Assembly (NCBI RefSeq): GCF_014639795.1
Contig: NZ_BMGC01000023.1
Span: forward strand, 1 to 64,000
Length of the DNA: 64,000 nucleotides
From: Gordonia jinhuaensis
Lineage (GTDB): Bacteria; Actinomycetota; Actinomycetes; Mycobacteriales; Mycobacteriaceae
Direction of reading: 5' to 3'
This document shows, in pieces, positions 1 through 8,957 of the stretch. A program made the position numbers and the translations under genes. The notes under the pieces are model-generated. The model was given only the letters and a program-made list of their open reading frames with translations, made no database searches and was not told the DNA's origin. Within the stretch, counting starts at the first letter, position 1; every line of letters starts with the position of its first letter.

Positions 1-85
1 GAATGTGTCGCAACATCCAGATTTCCGGAGACCAGGGGCGTCTCACGTCATCGACACGCCAGCCCGCTGACCAGGCATTGCCCGC

Positions 86-441
86 TCAAGTTCGAAGAGC
101 CGGTTCGGTGCTCGCCGGTTCGTCGAGGAGGTTGGTGCGGAAGGCGATCCGCTCGTCGTGGTTGCCCATCACCCAGATCACCTGTGCGTCATAGCGTGCC
201 GCCGCGTCTTCGACGATGCGACGGATACGGCGGTAGGCGTCGGGGTCTCCGTTGTCGGCGAGGTCGCCGGTGAGCAGGATGGCCTCGGGCCGTGTGTTCG
301 ACTTCGCGAAGGCGTCGAAGAGTGCGGTGAGGTTGGCGTCGCAGTCGACCTCGTTGTACAGCTTGCCATCGGGTCCCACGAAATGGGTGTCGCTGATGTG
401 GAGCAGGTAGTGCTGGGGCTGAGGATAGTTTTCGCCCAACA
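86..441 (-). pseudogene. Truncated Rv0805/CpdA-like metallophosphoesterase
   Basis: This 118-residue product is the N-terminal part of a class III cyclic nucleotide phosphodiesterase like M. tuberculosis Rv0805. The first three metal-binding blocks are visible: HISDTHF near residue 16, LTGDLAD near 60 and MGNHD near 95. The family normally runs to about 300 residues and needs later histidines (ALHHPP- and GHLH-type blocks); these are absent. The match to the family stops around LLDEPASTEP and a stop follows three or four codons later. The ATG start has a GAAGGAG Shine-Dalgarno seven bases upstream. The gene lies downstream of the tyrosine phosphatase on the same strand. Without the second half of the metal site the product is unlikely to be active. 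The remaining 85 bases to the window edge hold no recognisable gene; the same frame stays open after the stop. A sequencing error or a real deletion junction are both possible. Confidence 0.7.
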
Positions 442-515
442 TGGGATGTCTCCTTCGGAGTGTTGATAAGTCCTGTTCTGGTCGAACAAGTCGTTCGTTG
501 GTGGCTGTGTGGTTG

Positions 516-1244
516 CTACTGCTCCACCAGCGTCGTGAGGAGTTCGTCGTGGTCTGCCGTGGTAAAGCCGTGGGCCTCCAGATAGCCGGTGGCCGAGTCG
601 AATTCGGTGATGATTCGGTCGATGGTGGCATCCATGAGTTCGGCCGGGCTGGCCACGAGAGCCTCGTCGGGTATCGAGTAGCCGGCCGCGGCGATGCGCG
701 TGCGCATCGAGTCCAGCCATTCGCCAGACAGGTTGGCCGAGGTCAGGATGTAGTCGTCGACGATGTCGGCGCGATCGACTCCGCAGGCGAGCAGTGCGAG
801 TGCGACGACCACTCCCGTGCGGTCCTTGCCGGCGGTGCAGTGCACCAGAACCGGGGCGCTCGAGGTGGCGATGGCCCGCACCGCACCCGCGAGCGCGACA
901 CCACGATTGTCGATCATGTCGCGGTACACCGCCTCGAGGGTGATCGAGGAGTCCGCGGTAGTGGTGGGCCGGCCCGACTCGAAGATCGGTGCTGCCACGA
1001 CCGTGGGAGTGGTGAATGACGCCGGCTCACCGTGGATCTCGTCGGCGCTGCGCAGGTCGATGATGCGGTTGATACGCAGTGAGGCCAGCGCATCTCGCCC
1101 CTGGTCGGTGATGCCGTCGAGAGCATCGGAGCGGAAGAGGGTGTTGCTCCGGATCACCGACTCCCCGGCGTCCAGCGACGGAATGGCACGAAAATTGTAG
1201 GTTCCCTCGACGGTGATCGGTGTGAGGAAGTCGGTGTCGGTCAC
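516..1244 (-). CDS. Tyrosine-protein phosphatase, PtpB-like family
   Basis: A 242-residue cytoplasmic protein of the bacterial tyrosine/lipid phosphatase family to which mycobacterial PtpB belongs. The signature loop HCTAGKDRTG is at residues 135-144, giving the nucleophile Cys136, the phosphate-binding Arg142 and the Lys/Asp pair typical of this family. NFR near residue 18 and FRSD near 37 are also family-typical. No signal peptide. Translation starts at GTG with a weak AGAA-type ribosome site. It sits between the solute-binding lipoprotein and the truncated phosphodiesterase, all co-oriented, so it is probably part of the ABC operon. That would suggest dephosphorylation of an imported organophosphate, but this is inference; a signalling role on phosphotyrosine or phosphoinositide is the alternative. 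Confidence 0.85.
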   Translation of the reverse strand: MTDTDFLTPITVEGTYNFRAIPSLDAGESVIRSNTLFRSDALDGITDQGRDALASLRINRIIDLRSADEIHGEPASFTTPTVVAAPIFESGRPTTTADSSITLEAVYRDMIDNRGVALAGAVRAIATSSAPVLVHCTAGKDRTGVVVALALLACGVDRADIVDDYILTSANLSGEWLDSMRTRIAAAGYSIPDEALVASPAELMDATIDRIITEFDSATGYLEAHGFTTADHDELLTTLVEQ

Positions 1245-1337
1245 TGGGTTCTCATTTCTACTCAGGTTCGGTGTCGATACTCGGTGTCGATTTATGTACT
1301 CAGGGCGATGTCGCAGAATCGGATCGCGGGTGAGTGC

Positions 1338-2705
1338 TCACTCGGTGACCAATGCCTGTGCCTGCTTCTGGGCTGCCTGCATCGTGGCCTTGGGGTCCTT
1401 GCCGTAGTAGACAGAACTTTCCACGGCATCGGAGAAGATCTTCGAGATCTGCGCATAGTTCTTGCCCGGGTAGGCATCCCACGGTTGCAACTTCTGCAGC
1501 TGCTCGAGGTTCGGCGTCACCAAGGGATTGGACTTGGCCCAGGCGGCGAGCGGACCGTTGCCCTGGGTCATGCTGTCGCGCAACGGAAGATAGCCGATCT
1601 TCGTGGTGATCTGCTCGTAGGCTGTGGGGCTGGTCATGAACTTGATGAACTCCCACGCCGCAGCCTGCTTCTGCGGATCCTTCGACATGATGAACAGTGC
1701 CGACCCGGAGTTCGTCGGTGCGGTCGGCTTACCGGCGAACGCCGGCATCGTGGTGTTCTTCAGCTCCCAGCCACCGGCCTTGGCGGCCTTGGCGAAGGTG
1801 CTCTGGAGTGCCGAGGTCTGGAGCTGGATCAGCGAATCGCCCTTGGCGAAGGCGGTGTACTGGGCGGTGGCACCCAGATTCTGCAGTACACCGGCGTCGT
1901 TGAGCTTGCGCATCTCGCTCACTGCGCCGACCGAGCCGTCGTCACCGAAGGTGACGTCTCGATGATCGGCGCTCACCACCGATCCGCCATCGGATTTGAT
2001 GATGCCCTGCATACACCAGTCACCGCCGGTGACGGTGCACGACAACGTGATCGCGGGCTTACCGGTCTTCTCCTTGATCTCCCGGCCCACGGTTTCCAGC
2101 CCCTCCCAGGTGGACAGATCGGGGTTGGTGATGCCGAGTTTCGCCAGCGCGGTGGCGTTGTACCAGAGGATCGGGGTGGAGAAGACATACGGGATCCCGT
2201 AGGTGACAGAGTTCCAGTCGCCGAGTGTCTTGGCGCGGGCGTTGAAGGGGTACTGGCCGCCGAAGTGGTCGGCAACCGCCTTCTCGCCGACCAGCTTGCT
2301 GATCGGTTGCGCACCGAGATCGGTGGCGGCATAGCCCAGCGCGTCGAAGGTCAACTGTGCGACGTCGGGGGCCTTACCCGCCAGTGCCTCGGTCTGGACG
2401 CTGGACACATAGGAGCTGCTGCTGCTGCCCGTCACCGATGGTGGTTGTCCGTGGACGGTGATGTTGGGGTGCTGCTTCTCGAATGTGGCGATCAAACCGT
2501 TGATGGTGTCTGCCCATCCACCGGTCTGGGTGAGGTTGTAGCTCTCGAAGCTGATGTCCACCTTGGTGTTCGGGTCGAGCGGAGTGATCGTGGACGTGTT
2601 CGCAGAGCTGGAGGTGGAGGTGGATCCGAGGCCGCAGGCCGCGACGGAGCACACGGCGATCGCGGCTGCTGCGGACGCGAGCCATCGCCGACTGGTCGAG
2701 TACAT
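1338..2705 (-). CDS. ABC transporter extracellular solute-binding lipoprotein (family 1, sugar/UgpB-like)
   Basis: A 455-residue exported lipoprotein. The signal peptide ends in a lipobox with lipidated Cys24 (VAAC), followed by a Ser/Thr linker. The rest resembles family 1 binding proteins for oligosaccharides and glycerol-3-phosphate, with typical stretches such as NGLIATFEKQHPNITV near the N-terminus and AAAWEFIKFMTSP in the C-terminal half. The ATG start follows AGGAGA at a five-base gap. The matching ATPase lies 81 bases upstream in the same direction, but no permease gene is present, so the inner-membrane channel must be outside the window or shared. The ligand cannot be read from the sequence; phosphatase-type neighbours hint at a phosphorylated compound. 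Confidence 0.88.
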   Translation of the reverse strand: MYSTSRRWLASAAAAIAVCSVAACGLGSTSTSSSANTSTITPLDPNTKVDISFESYNLTQTGGWADTINGLIATFEKQHPNITVHGQPPSVTGSSSSSYVSSVQTEALAGKAPDVAQLTFDALGYAATDLGAQPISKLVGEKAVADHFGGQYPFNARAKTLGDWNSVTYGIPYVFSTPILWYNATALAKLGITNPDLSTWEGLETVGREIKEKTGKPAITLSCTVTGGDWCMQGIIKSDGGSVVSADHRDVTFGDDGSVGAVSEMRKLNDAGVLQNLGATAQYTAFAKGDSLIQLQTSALQSTFAKAAKAGGWELKNTTMPAFAGKPTAPTNSGSALFIMSKDPQKQAAAWEFIKFMTSPTAYEQITTKIGYLPLRDSMTQGNGPLAAWAKSNPLVTPNLEQLQKLQPWDAYPGKNYAQISKIFSDAVESSVYYGKDPKATMQAAQKQAQALVTE

Positions 2706-2786
2706 GATTTCTCCTGATCAGAGTGGAGGGAGGAAAGCGATTGGAGGTGGGTCTGATGGGTGCTTCTGGTTTCGCGGCGCGCGGTT

Positions 2787-3995
2787 TCAGGCGGGGGCGC
2801 CGGTGACGGCCGACGGCATACCGTGACGGCTGTCGTCACGGGTCGCGGCGTCGGCGTCGGCTGTGCGGGGGGTGTCGGTCGACCCGGCCGATTCGGGATC
2901 GTCGATCCACTCGAGTCGCCGACCGGTCGCGGTGTCGAAGAGATGAATGTTGTCGGCGGATGCGGTCAGTGCGATGGCATCGCCACGGTCGGCGGGGATC
3001 ATCCGGTCCACCGCGGCGGTCACCGTTGCCGAACCGGTGTGCACGTGCAGGAGTTGATGGCTGCCGAGGTTCTCGACCCGGGTGATCCGGCCCTCGAAGC
3101 GAACACCGGAGTCGGTGAACGCGGTGTGGCCGGCCGGTGCGGGAAGCAGATGTTCGGGACGTACACCGATGGTCACGTCGAGAGGTTCGGTGTCGCCGGG
3201 GAAGAGCCACCCGGTGATGCCGTCGCCCGAGACGGTCACCCGTGAGTCGAGTGATTCGATCTGTGCGTCAACGAGATTCATCGGCGGTGAGCCGATGAAT
3301 CCGGCGACGAAGACCGACGCGGGCCGGTCGTAGACCTGTGTTGGTGTGCCCACCTGCTCGATGCGGCCGCTGTTGAGGATCGCGATCTTGGTGGCCATGG
3401 TCATGGCCTCCACCTGGTCGTGGGTGACGTAGATGAACGTCGACGCAAGCCGCTGGTGCAGGTCGCTGAGTTCGGTGCGGGTGGCCGTGCGCAGTTTGGC
3501 GTCGAGGTTCGACAGCGGCTCGTCCATCAGGTACGCGCCGGGGCGGCGAGCCAGCGCCCTGCCCACGGCCACCCGCTGGCGCTGTCCGCCGGAGAGTTCC
3601 TTGGGGCGGCGGTCGAGAAGTCCCTGCAAGCCGAGGGTGGCCGCCACCTCTTCGACTCGGGTTCTGCGCTCCTGCTTGGGCATCCGGATCGTGGCGAGCG
3701 GGAACTCGATGTTCTTGGCCACCGTCAGGTGCGGGTAGAGCGCATAACTCTGGAAGACCATGGCGAGATTGCGCTGTGCCGAGGACGTGGTGGTCATGTC
3801 GTTGCCGTCGATGAGGATTCGCCCGTCGGTCGGCTCGAGGAGGCCGGCGATCATGCGCAGCAGTGTCGTCTTACCGCATCCGCTCGGGCCGAGCAGGACC
3901 ACGAAGTCCCCGTCGTCGATGGTCAGCGACACGTTGTCGACAGCGAGATGGCCCGTGAACTGTGCAGACACGTTCACGATGTCGATGCGACTCAT
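2787..3995 (-). CDS. ABC transporter ATP-binding protein, MalK/UgpC/MsiK type
   Basis: A 402-residue ATPase of the carbohydrate importer (CUT1) class. Walker A is GPSGCGKTT at 36-44, the Q-loop is near residue 82, the LSGGQ signature is at 134-138 and Walker B (AYLMDEP) at 154-160. The region beyond about residue 235 is the MalK-type regulatory/TOBE extension, which separates it from short two-domain ATPases. A strong AGGAG precedes the ATG. It lies upstream of the binding lipoprotein. Actinobacteria often use one multitask ATPase (MsiK-like) for several sugar importers, so it could serve permeases elsewhere; the adjacency to one binding protein argues for a dedicated system. Confidence 0.9.
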   Translation of the reverse strand: MSRIDIVNVSAQFTGHLAVDNVSLTIDDGDFVVLLGPSGCGKTTLLRMIAGLLEPTDGRILIDGNDMTTTSSAQRNLAMVFQSYALYPHLTVAKNIEFPLATIRMPKQERRTRVEEVAATLGLQGLLDRRPKELSGGQRQRVAVGRALARRPGAYLMDEPLSNLDAKLRTATRTELSDLHQRLASTFIYVTHDQVEAMTMATKIAILNSGRIEQVGTPTQVYDRPASVFVAGFIGSPPMNLVDAQIESLDSRVTVSGDGITGWLFPGDTEPLDVTIGVRPEHLLPAPAGHTAFTDSGVRFEGRITRVENLGSHQLLHVHTGSATVTAAVDRMIPADRGDAIALTASADNIHLFDTATGRRLEWIDDPESAGSTDTPRTADADAATRDDSRHGMPSAVTGAPA

Positions 3996-4035
3996 GGGGG
4001 CTCCTGACTGGGAGGTAGGTCAACCGGAAGTCGAG

Positions 4036-4081
4036 TGGAATGAAATTCCAGATCGGGTTCCAGTTTGGAATTTCCGTTCCA
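4036..4081. promoter_or_regulatory. Array of TGGAA/TTCCA half-sites, candidate RpiR-family operator
   Basis: The gap between the regulator and the ATPase gene carries five pentamer half-sites: TGGAA at 4036, TTCCA at 4046, TTCCA at 4058, TGGAA at 4066 and TTCCA at 4077. The first pair forms the perfect palindrome TGGAATGAAATTCCA (4036-4050); the third and fourth form TTCCAGTTTGGAA (4058-4070). Starts are 8-12 bases apart, close to one helical turn. The cluster lies 41-86 bases upstream of the ATPase start codon, where an operator for the adjacent RpiR/MurR-type regulator would be expected. Confidence 0.6.
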
Positions 4082-4191
4082 GTCGATGGTGGAGCCCCAT
4101 GGTTAACAGCGGTCAAACCGCATGCGACGGGAGATCGCCGGTTGGCGCAACGTCGCCGAAACAGGTGAATTCTCCGGAAGGTCCGACTCTG

Positions 4192-5100
4192 TCAGTCGCT
4201 TTCGCCCGCGTCGTCGTCGGCGAGGAGGTCGATGACCTCACTGGTGACCGCGGATTCGGCCTCCAGCCGCCCGGCGCGGTGCGCTGCAGCGCTCTGCAGC
4301 GCGGCGACGAGCACGAACTGTCCGATATTGGCGGCGACAGTTCCGGTGGGCCAGGTCTGGGTCACGTCACCGCAGACGAGCGGGATGTCGGAGATGCGGT
4401 GCAGTTTCGAATGGGTGAAGCCGGTGATGGACAACACGGTGGCGCCCGCTTTGGCGGCGACCTCGGCGGTGTGGAGGGTGAGGATGTTGGCTCCGCTGCT
4501 GCTGATGCAGAGGCACAGGTCGCCCGGTGTCAGGCTCGCCGCCGTGAGCTGCTGTACCGCGGCGTCCACCGGCGCCTCGGGATGCCAACCGAGAGCGAGG
4601 AATCCGATCAGTGCCGATTGTGCCACCGGCGCTGACCCGCCGTTGGCTGCCAGCAGTAGGCGGCGCGCACCGACGAGCGCGTCGACGGCGAGGTCGAAGT
4701 TCTCGTAGTCGACCGGTGCCGAGGCGTGGGCGAGTTCCTTGCCGGCCGACTCGAAGACGGCGGGCAACCATACGCGCGGATCGCCGACACCCATGCGCGG
4801 GACGGCCTCCGGCGGTGTGGCGGCCACGAGATCGCGCATGAGGTACAGCCGCAGCTGGTGAAAGCCCTTGAACCCCATGCTCTGACATGTGCGGATGACC
4901 GTCGCCGCCGAGGTGGCGGTGCGCTCGGCGAGTTCGGCCGCCGAGAGGGTGGACACCTCACGAGGGTTCTCCACCACCTCTCGGGCGACCTTCTGTTCGC
5001 TGGGTCCGAGGGAGGGGATCAGCGACTCGACATGCTTGAGCGTGCCACCAGACGGTGGGTCGACACGTGCACGGGCGGCCATGGGCACAGTGTCTACCAC
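4192..5100 (-). CDS. MurR/RpiR family transcriptional regulator (HTH + SIS domain)
   Basis: A 302-residue cytoplasmic regulator. Residues 30-105 form the HTH_6 domain (typical ATSAATVIRTCQSMGFKGFHQLR helix-turn-helix region). The C-terminal half is a sugar isomerase (SIS) domain, with LLLAANGGSAPVA and CISSSGANILTLH as the phosphosugar-binding loops. Members sense phosphosugars or related metabolites and control the neighbouring catabolic or transport genes. The annotated GTG is 18 bases past the agmatinase stop; an ATG at 5082 is an alternative, and neither has a clear ribosome site. Likely target: the downstream ABC/phosphatase operon through the half-site array at 4036-4081. Confidence 0.88.
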   Translation of the reverse strand: MVDTVPMAARARVDPPSGGTLKHVESLIPSLGPSEQKVAREVVENPREVSTLSAAELAERTATSAATVIRTCQSMGFKGFHQLRLYLMRDLVAATPPEAVPRMGVGDPRVWLPAVFESAGKELAHASAPVDYENFDLAVDALVGARRLLLAANGGSAPVAQSALIGFLALGWHPEAPVDAAVQQLTAASLTPGDLCLCISSSGANILTLHTAEVAAKAGATVLSITGFTHSKLHRISDIPLVCGDVTQTWPTGTVAANIGQFVLVAALQSAAAHRAGRLEAESAVTSEVIDLLADDDAGESD

Positions 5101-5118
5101 GCCAGGGTTGCGATCCGG

Positions 5119-6105
5119 TCAGTGCGCGCGGTTGCCCGAGAGGATCGTGAGGAGTTCGTAGGCCACATGAGCGGCCGCGATACCGGTGATCTCGGCGTGG
5201 TCGTAGGCCGGTGCGACCTCGACGATGTCGGCGCCGACCACGTTCAGCCCGGCCAGTCCGCGCAAGGTGTGCAGCAGTTCGCGACTGGTCAGTCCACCGG
5301 CCTCAGGGGTGCCGGTACCCGGTGCGGCGGCGGGGTCGAGGATGTCGATGTCGACCGAGACGTACACCGGTCCGCCGATCAGTCGCCGCCGCATGCGTTC
5401 GACGATGCTGCGGGTGCCGTCGACCTCGTAGTCGTCGGAGCGGATGATCGAAAAGCCCAGCCGCTGATCGTCTTCGAGGTCGGTCTTGGAATAGAGCGGC
5501 CCGCGGATGCCGATGTGCAGCGACCGTTCCATGTCGATGAGTCCCTCTTCGCTGGCGCGGCGGAAGGGGGTGCCGTGGGTGTAGGGCGCACCGAAGTAGG
5601 TGTCCCACGTGTCGAGGTGGGCGTCGAAGTGCAGCACCGCGATTCGCTGCCCGTAGAGCCGGTGCATCGCACGCAGCATCGGCAGTGCGATCGTGTGGTC
5701 ACCGCCGAGTGCCAATGTGGTGGCGCCGTGTTCGCCGAGCCCGGTGACGGCGGTGTCGATGGTGTCGATGGCCTCGGTGATGGAGAACGGGTTGATACCG
5801 AGGTCGCCGCAGTCGGCCACCTGCTGGTTGGCGAACGGGGAGATGTCCATCGACTGGTTGTAGGGGCGCAGCAGTTTCGACGAGGCCCGGATGTGACCCG
5901 GCCCGAACCGTGCGCCCGGCCGGTAGCTCACGCCGGTGTCGAAGGGCAGACCGACGATGTGGACGTCGGCATCGCTGACCTGATCGAGGCGGGGCAGCCG
6001 CGCGAATGTCGACGGGTCGGCGTAGCGGGGTCGTTCCGCCGCGTTGGCCTGCCCGAGGATCGTGCCCTCGCCGTGGATGAATCCCGGATCGGTCCAGTCG
6101 GTCAC
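5119..6105 (-). CDS. Agmatinase/guanidinobutyrase-type ureohydrolase
   Basis: A 328-residue enzyme of the arginase/agmatinase superfamily, releasing urea from agmatine or a related guanidino acid. The binuclear manganese ligands are visible: GGDHT at 134-138, HFDAH at 159-163 and SVDID around 250-254, followed by the [15 protein letters not shown] loop. Length fits bacterial agmatinases; specificity among agmatine, guanidinobutyrate and proclavaminate cannot be assigned from motifs. The GTG start has GAGGAGAA eight bases upstream. It is the first gene of a minus-strand run and is followed within 18 bases by the RpiR-type regulator, so the two are probably co-transcribed. Confidence 0.88.
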   Translation of the reverse strand: MTDWTDPGFIHGEGTILGQANAAERPRYADPSTFARLPRLDQVSDADVHIVGLPFDTGVSYRPGARFGPGHIRASSKLLRPYNQSMDISPFANQQVADCGDLGINPFSITEAIDTIDTAVTGLGEHGATTLALGGDHTIALPMLRAMHRLYGQRIAVLHFDAHLDTWDTYFGAPYTHGTPFRRASEEGLIDMERSLHIGIRGPLYSKTDLEDDQRLGFSIIRSDDYEVDGTRSIVERMRRRLIGGPVYVSVDIDILDPAAAPGTGTPEAGGLTSRELLHTLRGLAGLNVVGADIVEVAPAYDHAEITGIAAAHVAYELLTILSGNRAH

Positions 6106-6202
6106 GCGTGTTCTCCTCGTCAGATGCTTTCCGGCGCGCCTCGCGGCGCGGGCGGGGCCAGACGTCTGATCGGGGAATCGGACATCGAAGCGACCGGACA
6201 GG

Positions 6203-7861
6203 GTGGACCCGCCCGGTAGATTCCATCACGTGATCCGGCTGTGGCGCAGAAACACCGATTACGGCTCGGTGCTGCTCGGCTCGGCTGACGACAGCCCGCT
6301 GATCCGTCGTATCCGCGTGCAGGTGCTCATCTCGGTCTCGGTGATCACCGCGAACGCGATCGGCGCGGCGGTGGCGATCGTGTTGGCCGCGATCGGGATC
6401 CCGGAGCCGGCGATCCCCGATTCGGCCTGGTGGGTCAGCTACATCGTGTTGCCGATCTACGTCGGTTGCGCATTCGTGCTCGGCATCCTGATCGGTACGA
6501 TCCGCACCATCCGGCGGCTGCGCTGGGCGTTCAGACCCGGCGCACCGACCACCAGGCAAGCCCGCCAGGCGCTGATCGCACCGCGTTCGCTGATGCTGAT
6601 GCAGGCCGCCTTCTGGGTCATCGCCACGGCACTGTTCACCACGCTCTACGGAGTCCACGACCCGATCGTGATCCCCAAGGTGCTGCTGGTGGTGGGGCTG
6701 TCGGGTGTGGTGGTGTGTGCGATCTCCTACCTGATGACCGAGTTCGCGCTGCGGCCCATCGCCGCCCGTGCGATCAGCGCCGGCTATCCGCTCAAGCGCC
6801 GCGCCCGGCTGCGCACCCGGGCGTTCATGTCGTGGCTCGTGGGTTCGGGCATCCCCATCGCCGGAATGTTCCTCGCGGCGATCTTTGGTGCCTTCCGGGA
6901 TCAGACATCCAAACTCGACATCTTCATCGCGGTCACGGTGCTCTCGGGGATCGCCGCGCTGACCGGGATGCTGCTCACCTGGCTGAACTCCGACGGCGTG
7001 GTCGCCCCCATCCGGTCGGTCCGGTGGGGGATGGGGCGGGTGCGCGACGGGGACGACGACGTGCGCGTGGTCGTCTTCGACGGCAGCGAGCTCGGTGAGC
7101 TGCAGGTCGGGTTCAACTCGATGGTGCAGGGGCTCTCCGAGCGCGAGCGACTTCGCGACCTCTTCGGTCGCCATGTGGGGCGTGAGGTGGCCGAGGCCGC
7201 GGTGTCGGGGAACTTCGAACTCGGTGGCGCCGAACGACGCGTCGCGGTGGTGTTCGTCGACGTCATCGGCTCGACCACCCTTGCGGCGCAACGCAGTCCG
7301 ACCGAGGTGGTCGACGTGCTCAACTCGTTCTTCGAGGTGATCGTCACCGAGGTGGAACGCCACCGCGGACTGGTCAACAAGTTCGAGGGCGATGCGGTGC
7401 TCGCGGTGTTCGGCGCGCCGATCGCCATCGATGACTCCTCGGGTCAGGCGCTGAGAGCATCGGCGGAGATCTCCAGGCGCCTGCGCGCCGAGGTTCCCGA
7501 GATCAGCGCCGGCGTCGGCGTCAGCTACGGCGTGGTGGTGGCCGGCAACGTCGGTGCCGTGCAGCGTTTCGAGTACACCGTGATCGGCGACCCGGTGAAC
7601 GAGGCCGCACGGCTGTCGGAGCTGGCCAAACGCGATCCCGAGGTGCCGTTGGCATCGGGGACCGCGGTCGATGCCGCCTCGCGCGAGGTCGCGGTGCGCT
7701 GGCGACCCGACGGCGAGATCGTGCTGCGCGGGCGCACCGCACCGACCGTCGTCTGCGTACCGGTGGAGACCACGAACGGATCCGATGAGCACGAATCCGA
7801 TCGATCTGAGGGAGAGGTGGCCGAGGACATGTCACCCACTGAAGCGGGGTACAGCGCGTGA
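6203..7861 (+). CDS. Membrane-bound class III adenylate cyclase with HAMP domain
   Basis: About 552 residues built like mycobacterial Rv3645/Rv1318c: an N-terminal block with about six transmembrane helices (residues 35-265), a HAMP-like linker around 270-320 and a C-terminal cyclase domain. Both metal-binding aspartates are present (FVDVIGST, Asp353; KFEGDAV, Asp397), as are the lysine just before the second one and the [12 protein letters not shown] segment that carries the adenine-specifying Asp and transition-state Asn/Arg. All catalytic positions appear intact. The start may be GTG 6203 or GTG 6230; neither has a strong ribosome site. The stop overlaps the next gene by four bases, so the cyclase and the acyl-CoA dehydrogenase-like gene are translationally coupled. 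Confidence 0.9.
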   Translation: MDPPGRFHHVIRLWRRNTDYGSVLLGSADDSPLIRRIRVQVLISVSVITANAIGAAVAIVLAAIGIPEPAIPDSAWWVSYIVLPIYVGCAFVLGILIGTIRTIRRLRWAFRPGAPTTRQARQALIAPRSLMLMQAAFWVIATALFTTLYGVHDPIVIPKVLLVVGLSGVVVCAISYLMTEFALRPIAARAISAGYPLKRRARLRTRAFMSWLVGSGIPIAGMFLAAIFGAFRDQTSKLDIFIAVTVLSGIAALTGMLLTWLNSDGVVAPIRSVRWGMGRVRDGDDDVRVVVFDGSELGELQVGFNSMVQGLSERERLRDLFGRHVGREVAEAAVSGNFELGGAERRVAVVFVDVIGSTTLAAQRSPTEVVDVLNSFFEVIVTEVERHRGLVNKFEGDAVLAVFGAPIAIDDSSGQALRASAEISRRLRAEVPEISAGVGVSYGVVVAGNVGAVQRFEYTVIGDPVNEAARLSELAKRDPEVPLASGTAVDAASREVAVRWRPDGEIVLRGRTAPTVVCVPVETTNGSDEHESDRSEGEVAEDMSPTEAGYSA

Positions 7862-8901
7862 GTGTGCACGTCGACGCCGCACTCGACGTCGCCGAACGGG
7901 TGCTCGCTCCCGACGCCGCCCGGGTGGATGCCGAGGGCGTGATCCCGCAGGCGCACCTCGAGGCGATCGCCCGGGCCGGCCTCTACGGGGTCGCCGCCAC
8001 CGCGGGACCGGCCGAGATGGGGCTGATCGGGGAGATTCTGGTCTCCGGCTGCCTGGCCACGGGTTTCGTCTGGGCGCAGCATCACGGCGTGCTCACCGCG
8101 GTGATGCGGGCCGGGGATGACGCGCTGGCCGAGCAGCTGGTCCGCGGCACCCGCATCGCCGGGGTCAGCTTCTCCGGGCTCTCCTCACACGGGCACACCG
8201 TGCGCGCCGAGCCGGTGGCGGGCGGTCACCGGCTGACCGGCCGATCGGTGTTCCTCACCGGCTGGGGGATCGTCGATCTCCTCGGTATCTGGGCTCATGA
8301 CCCCGACACGGGCAGCGCGTCGATGTTCCTGATCGACCGGCCGGAGATGCTGCACGGTGCGGATGCCACACCGCTGCCGCTGATCGCCGGACAGGGCAGC
8401 AACACGGTGGCCGTCGCCTGGGATGCGGTGGTCGGGGGCGAGCCGATCGCGCGGGTCCTCGACGATCACCGGTCGCCGAGCGCGGCCGCCGGGATCCGCA
8501 TCAACGCGGCACTGGCGCTGGGCGTGTGCCGGGCCGCGATCCGGGAACTGGTCGCACTGGGGGCATCGGCTGAGGCCGCGCACGCCCAGGATCAGCTCGA
8601 CGCGCTGCGCGCCGAGTTCGACGCGGTGGTCGAGGGCGGTACCCCGGCAGGCGGGGCATCGGAGGTGACCACATCGCAGGCCGCCGCTAGCGATGCCGCG
8701 CTCTACCGACTGCGCGGGCAGGGTGCGCTGCTGGCACTGCGACTGGCCGCCGGTGTCACCGCGGTCACCGGGAGCAGGTCGGTGCTGCGCGGATCGGCGG
8801 CCGAACGGCTGCTGCGCGAGGCGCAGTTCGCCGCGGTCAGCGCCAACCGGCCGGCCATCGGCGATGCCACGCTGCGCGGACTGTCGCTGCGCACCGACTG
8901 A
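7858..8901 (+). CDS. Acyl-CoA dehydrogenase-like flavoprotein
   Basis: A 347-residue protein with the acyl-CoA dehydrogenase layout: helical N-terminal domain (about 1-110), beta middle domain with GVSFSGLSSHGHTVRAEPVAGGHRLTG-type strands (about 105-200), and a helical C-terminal domain ending in ERLLREAQFAAVSANRPAIGDATLRGL. It is shorter than the usual 380-400 residues and the middle domain resembles the DszC/HpaB-like monooxygenase branch as much as true dehydrogenases, so the reaction is open. It starts at a GTG that overlaps the cyclase stop (GTGA). A convergent antiporter gene follows after 56 bases. Confidence 0.8.
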   Translation: MSVHVDAALDVAERVLAPDAARVDAEGVIPQAHLEAIARAGLYGVAATAGPAEMGLIGEILVSGCLATGFVWAQHHGVLTAVMRAGDDALAEQLVRGTRIAGVSFSGLSSHGHTVRAEPVAGGHRLTGRSVFLTGWGIVDLLGIWAHDPDTGSASMFLIDRPEMLHGADATPLPLIAGQGSNTVAVAWDAVVGGEPIARVLDDHRSPSAAAGIRINAALALGVCRAAIRELVALGASAEAAHAQDQLDALRAEFDAVVEGGTPAGGASEVTTSQAAASDAALYRLRGQGALLALRLAAGVTAVTGSRSVLRGSAAERLLREAQFAAVSANRPAIGDATLRGLSLRTD

Positions 8902-8902
8902 G

Positions 8903-8936
8903 GCCCCTCCCGAGGCCCTCCCGACGCCCTCCCGAC
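8903..8936. repeat. Short tandem repeat, three 11-12 bp units
   Basis: Three near-identical units of the form GCCCTCCCGA(C/G) stand side by side in the 56-base gap between the convergent acyl-CoA dehydrogenase-like and antiporter genes. No hairpin was seen. It is probably simple replication slippage in a non-coding junction. Confidence 0.6.
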
Positions 8937-8957
8937 CTCATCGGATCACCCCGGCGC

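Noticed and set aside
4726-6219. 497-codon open frame on the plus strand opposite the agmatinase gene
   Set aside because: Low-complexity Val/Gly/Asp composition; the agmatinase frame has all metal ligands.
5699-7792. 697-codon open frame on the minus strand opposite the adenylate cyclase
   Set aside because: Extremely His/Arg/Asp-rich without motifs, antisense to a gene with intact catalytic residues.
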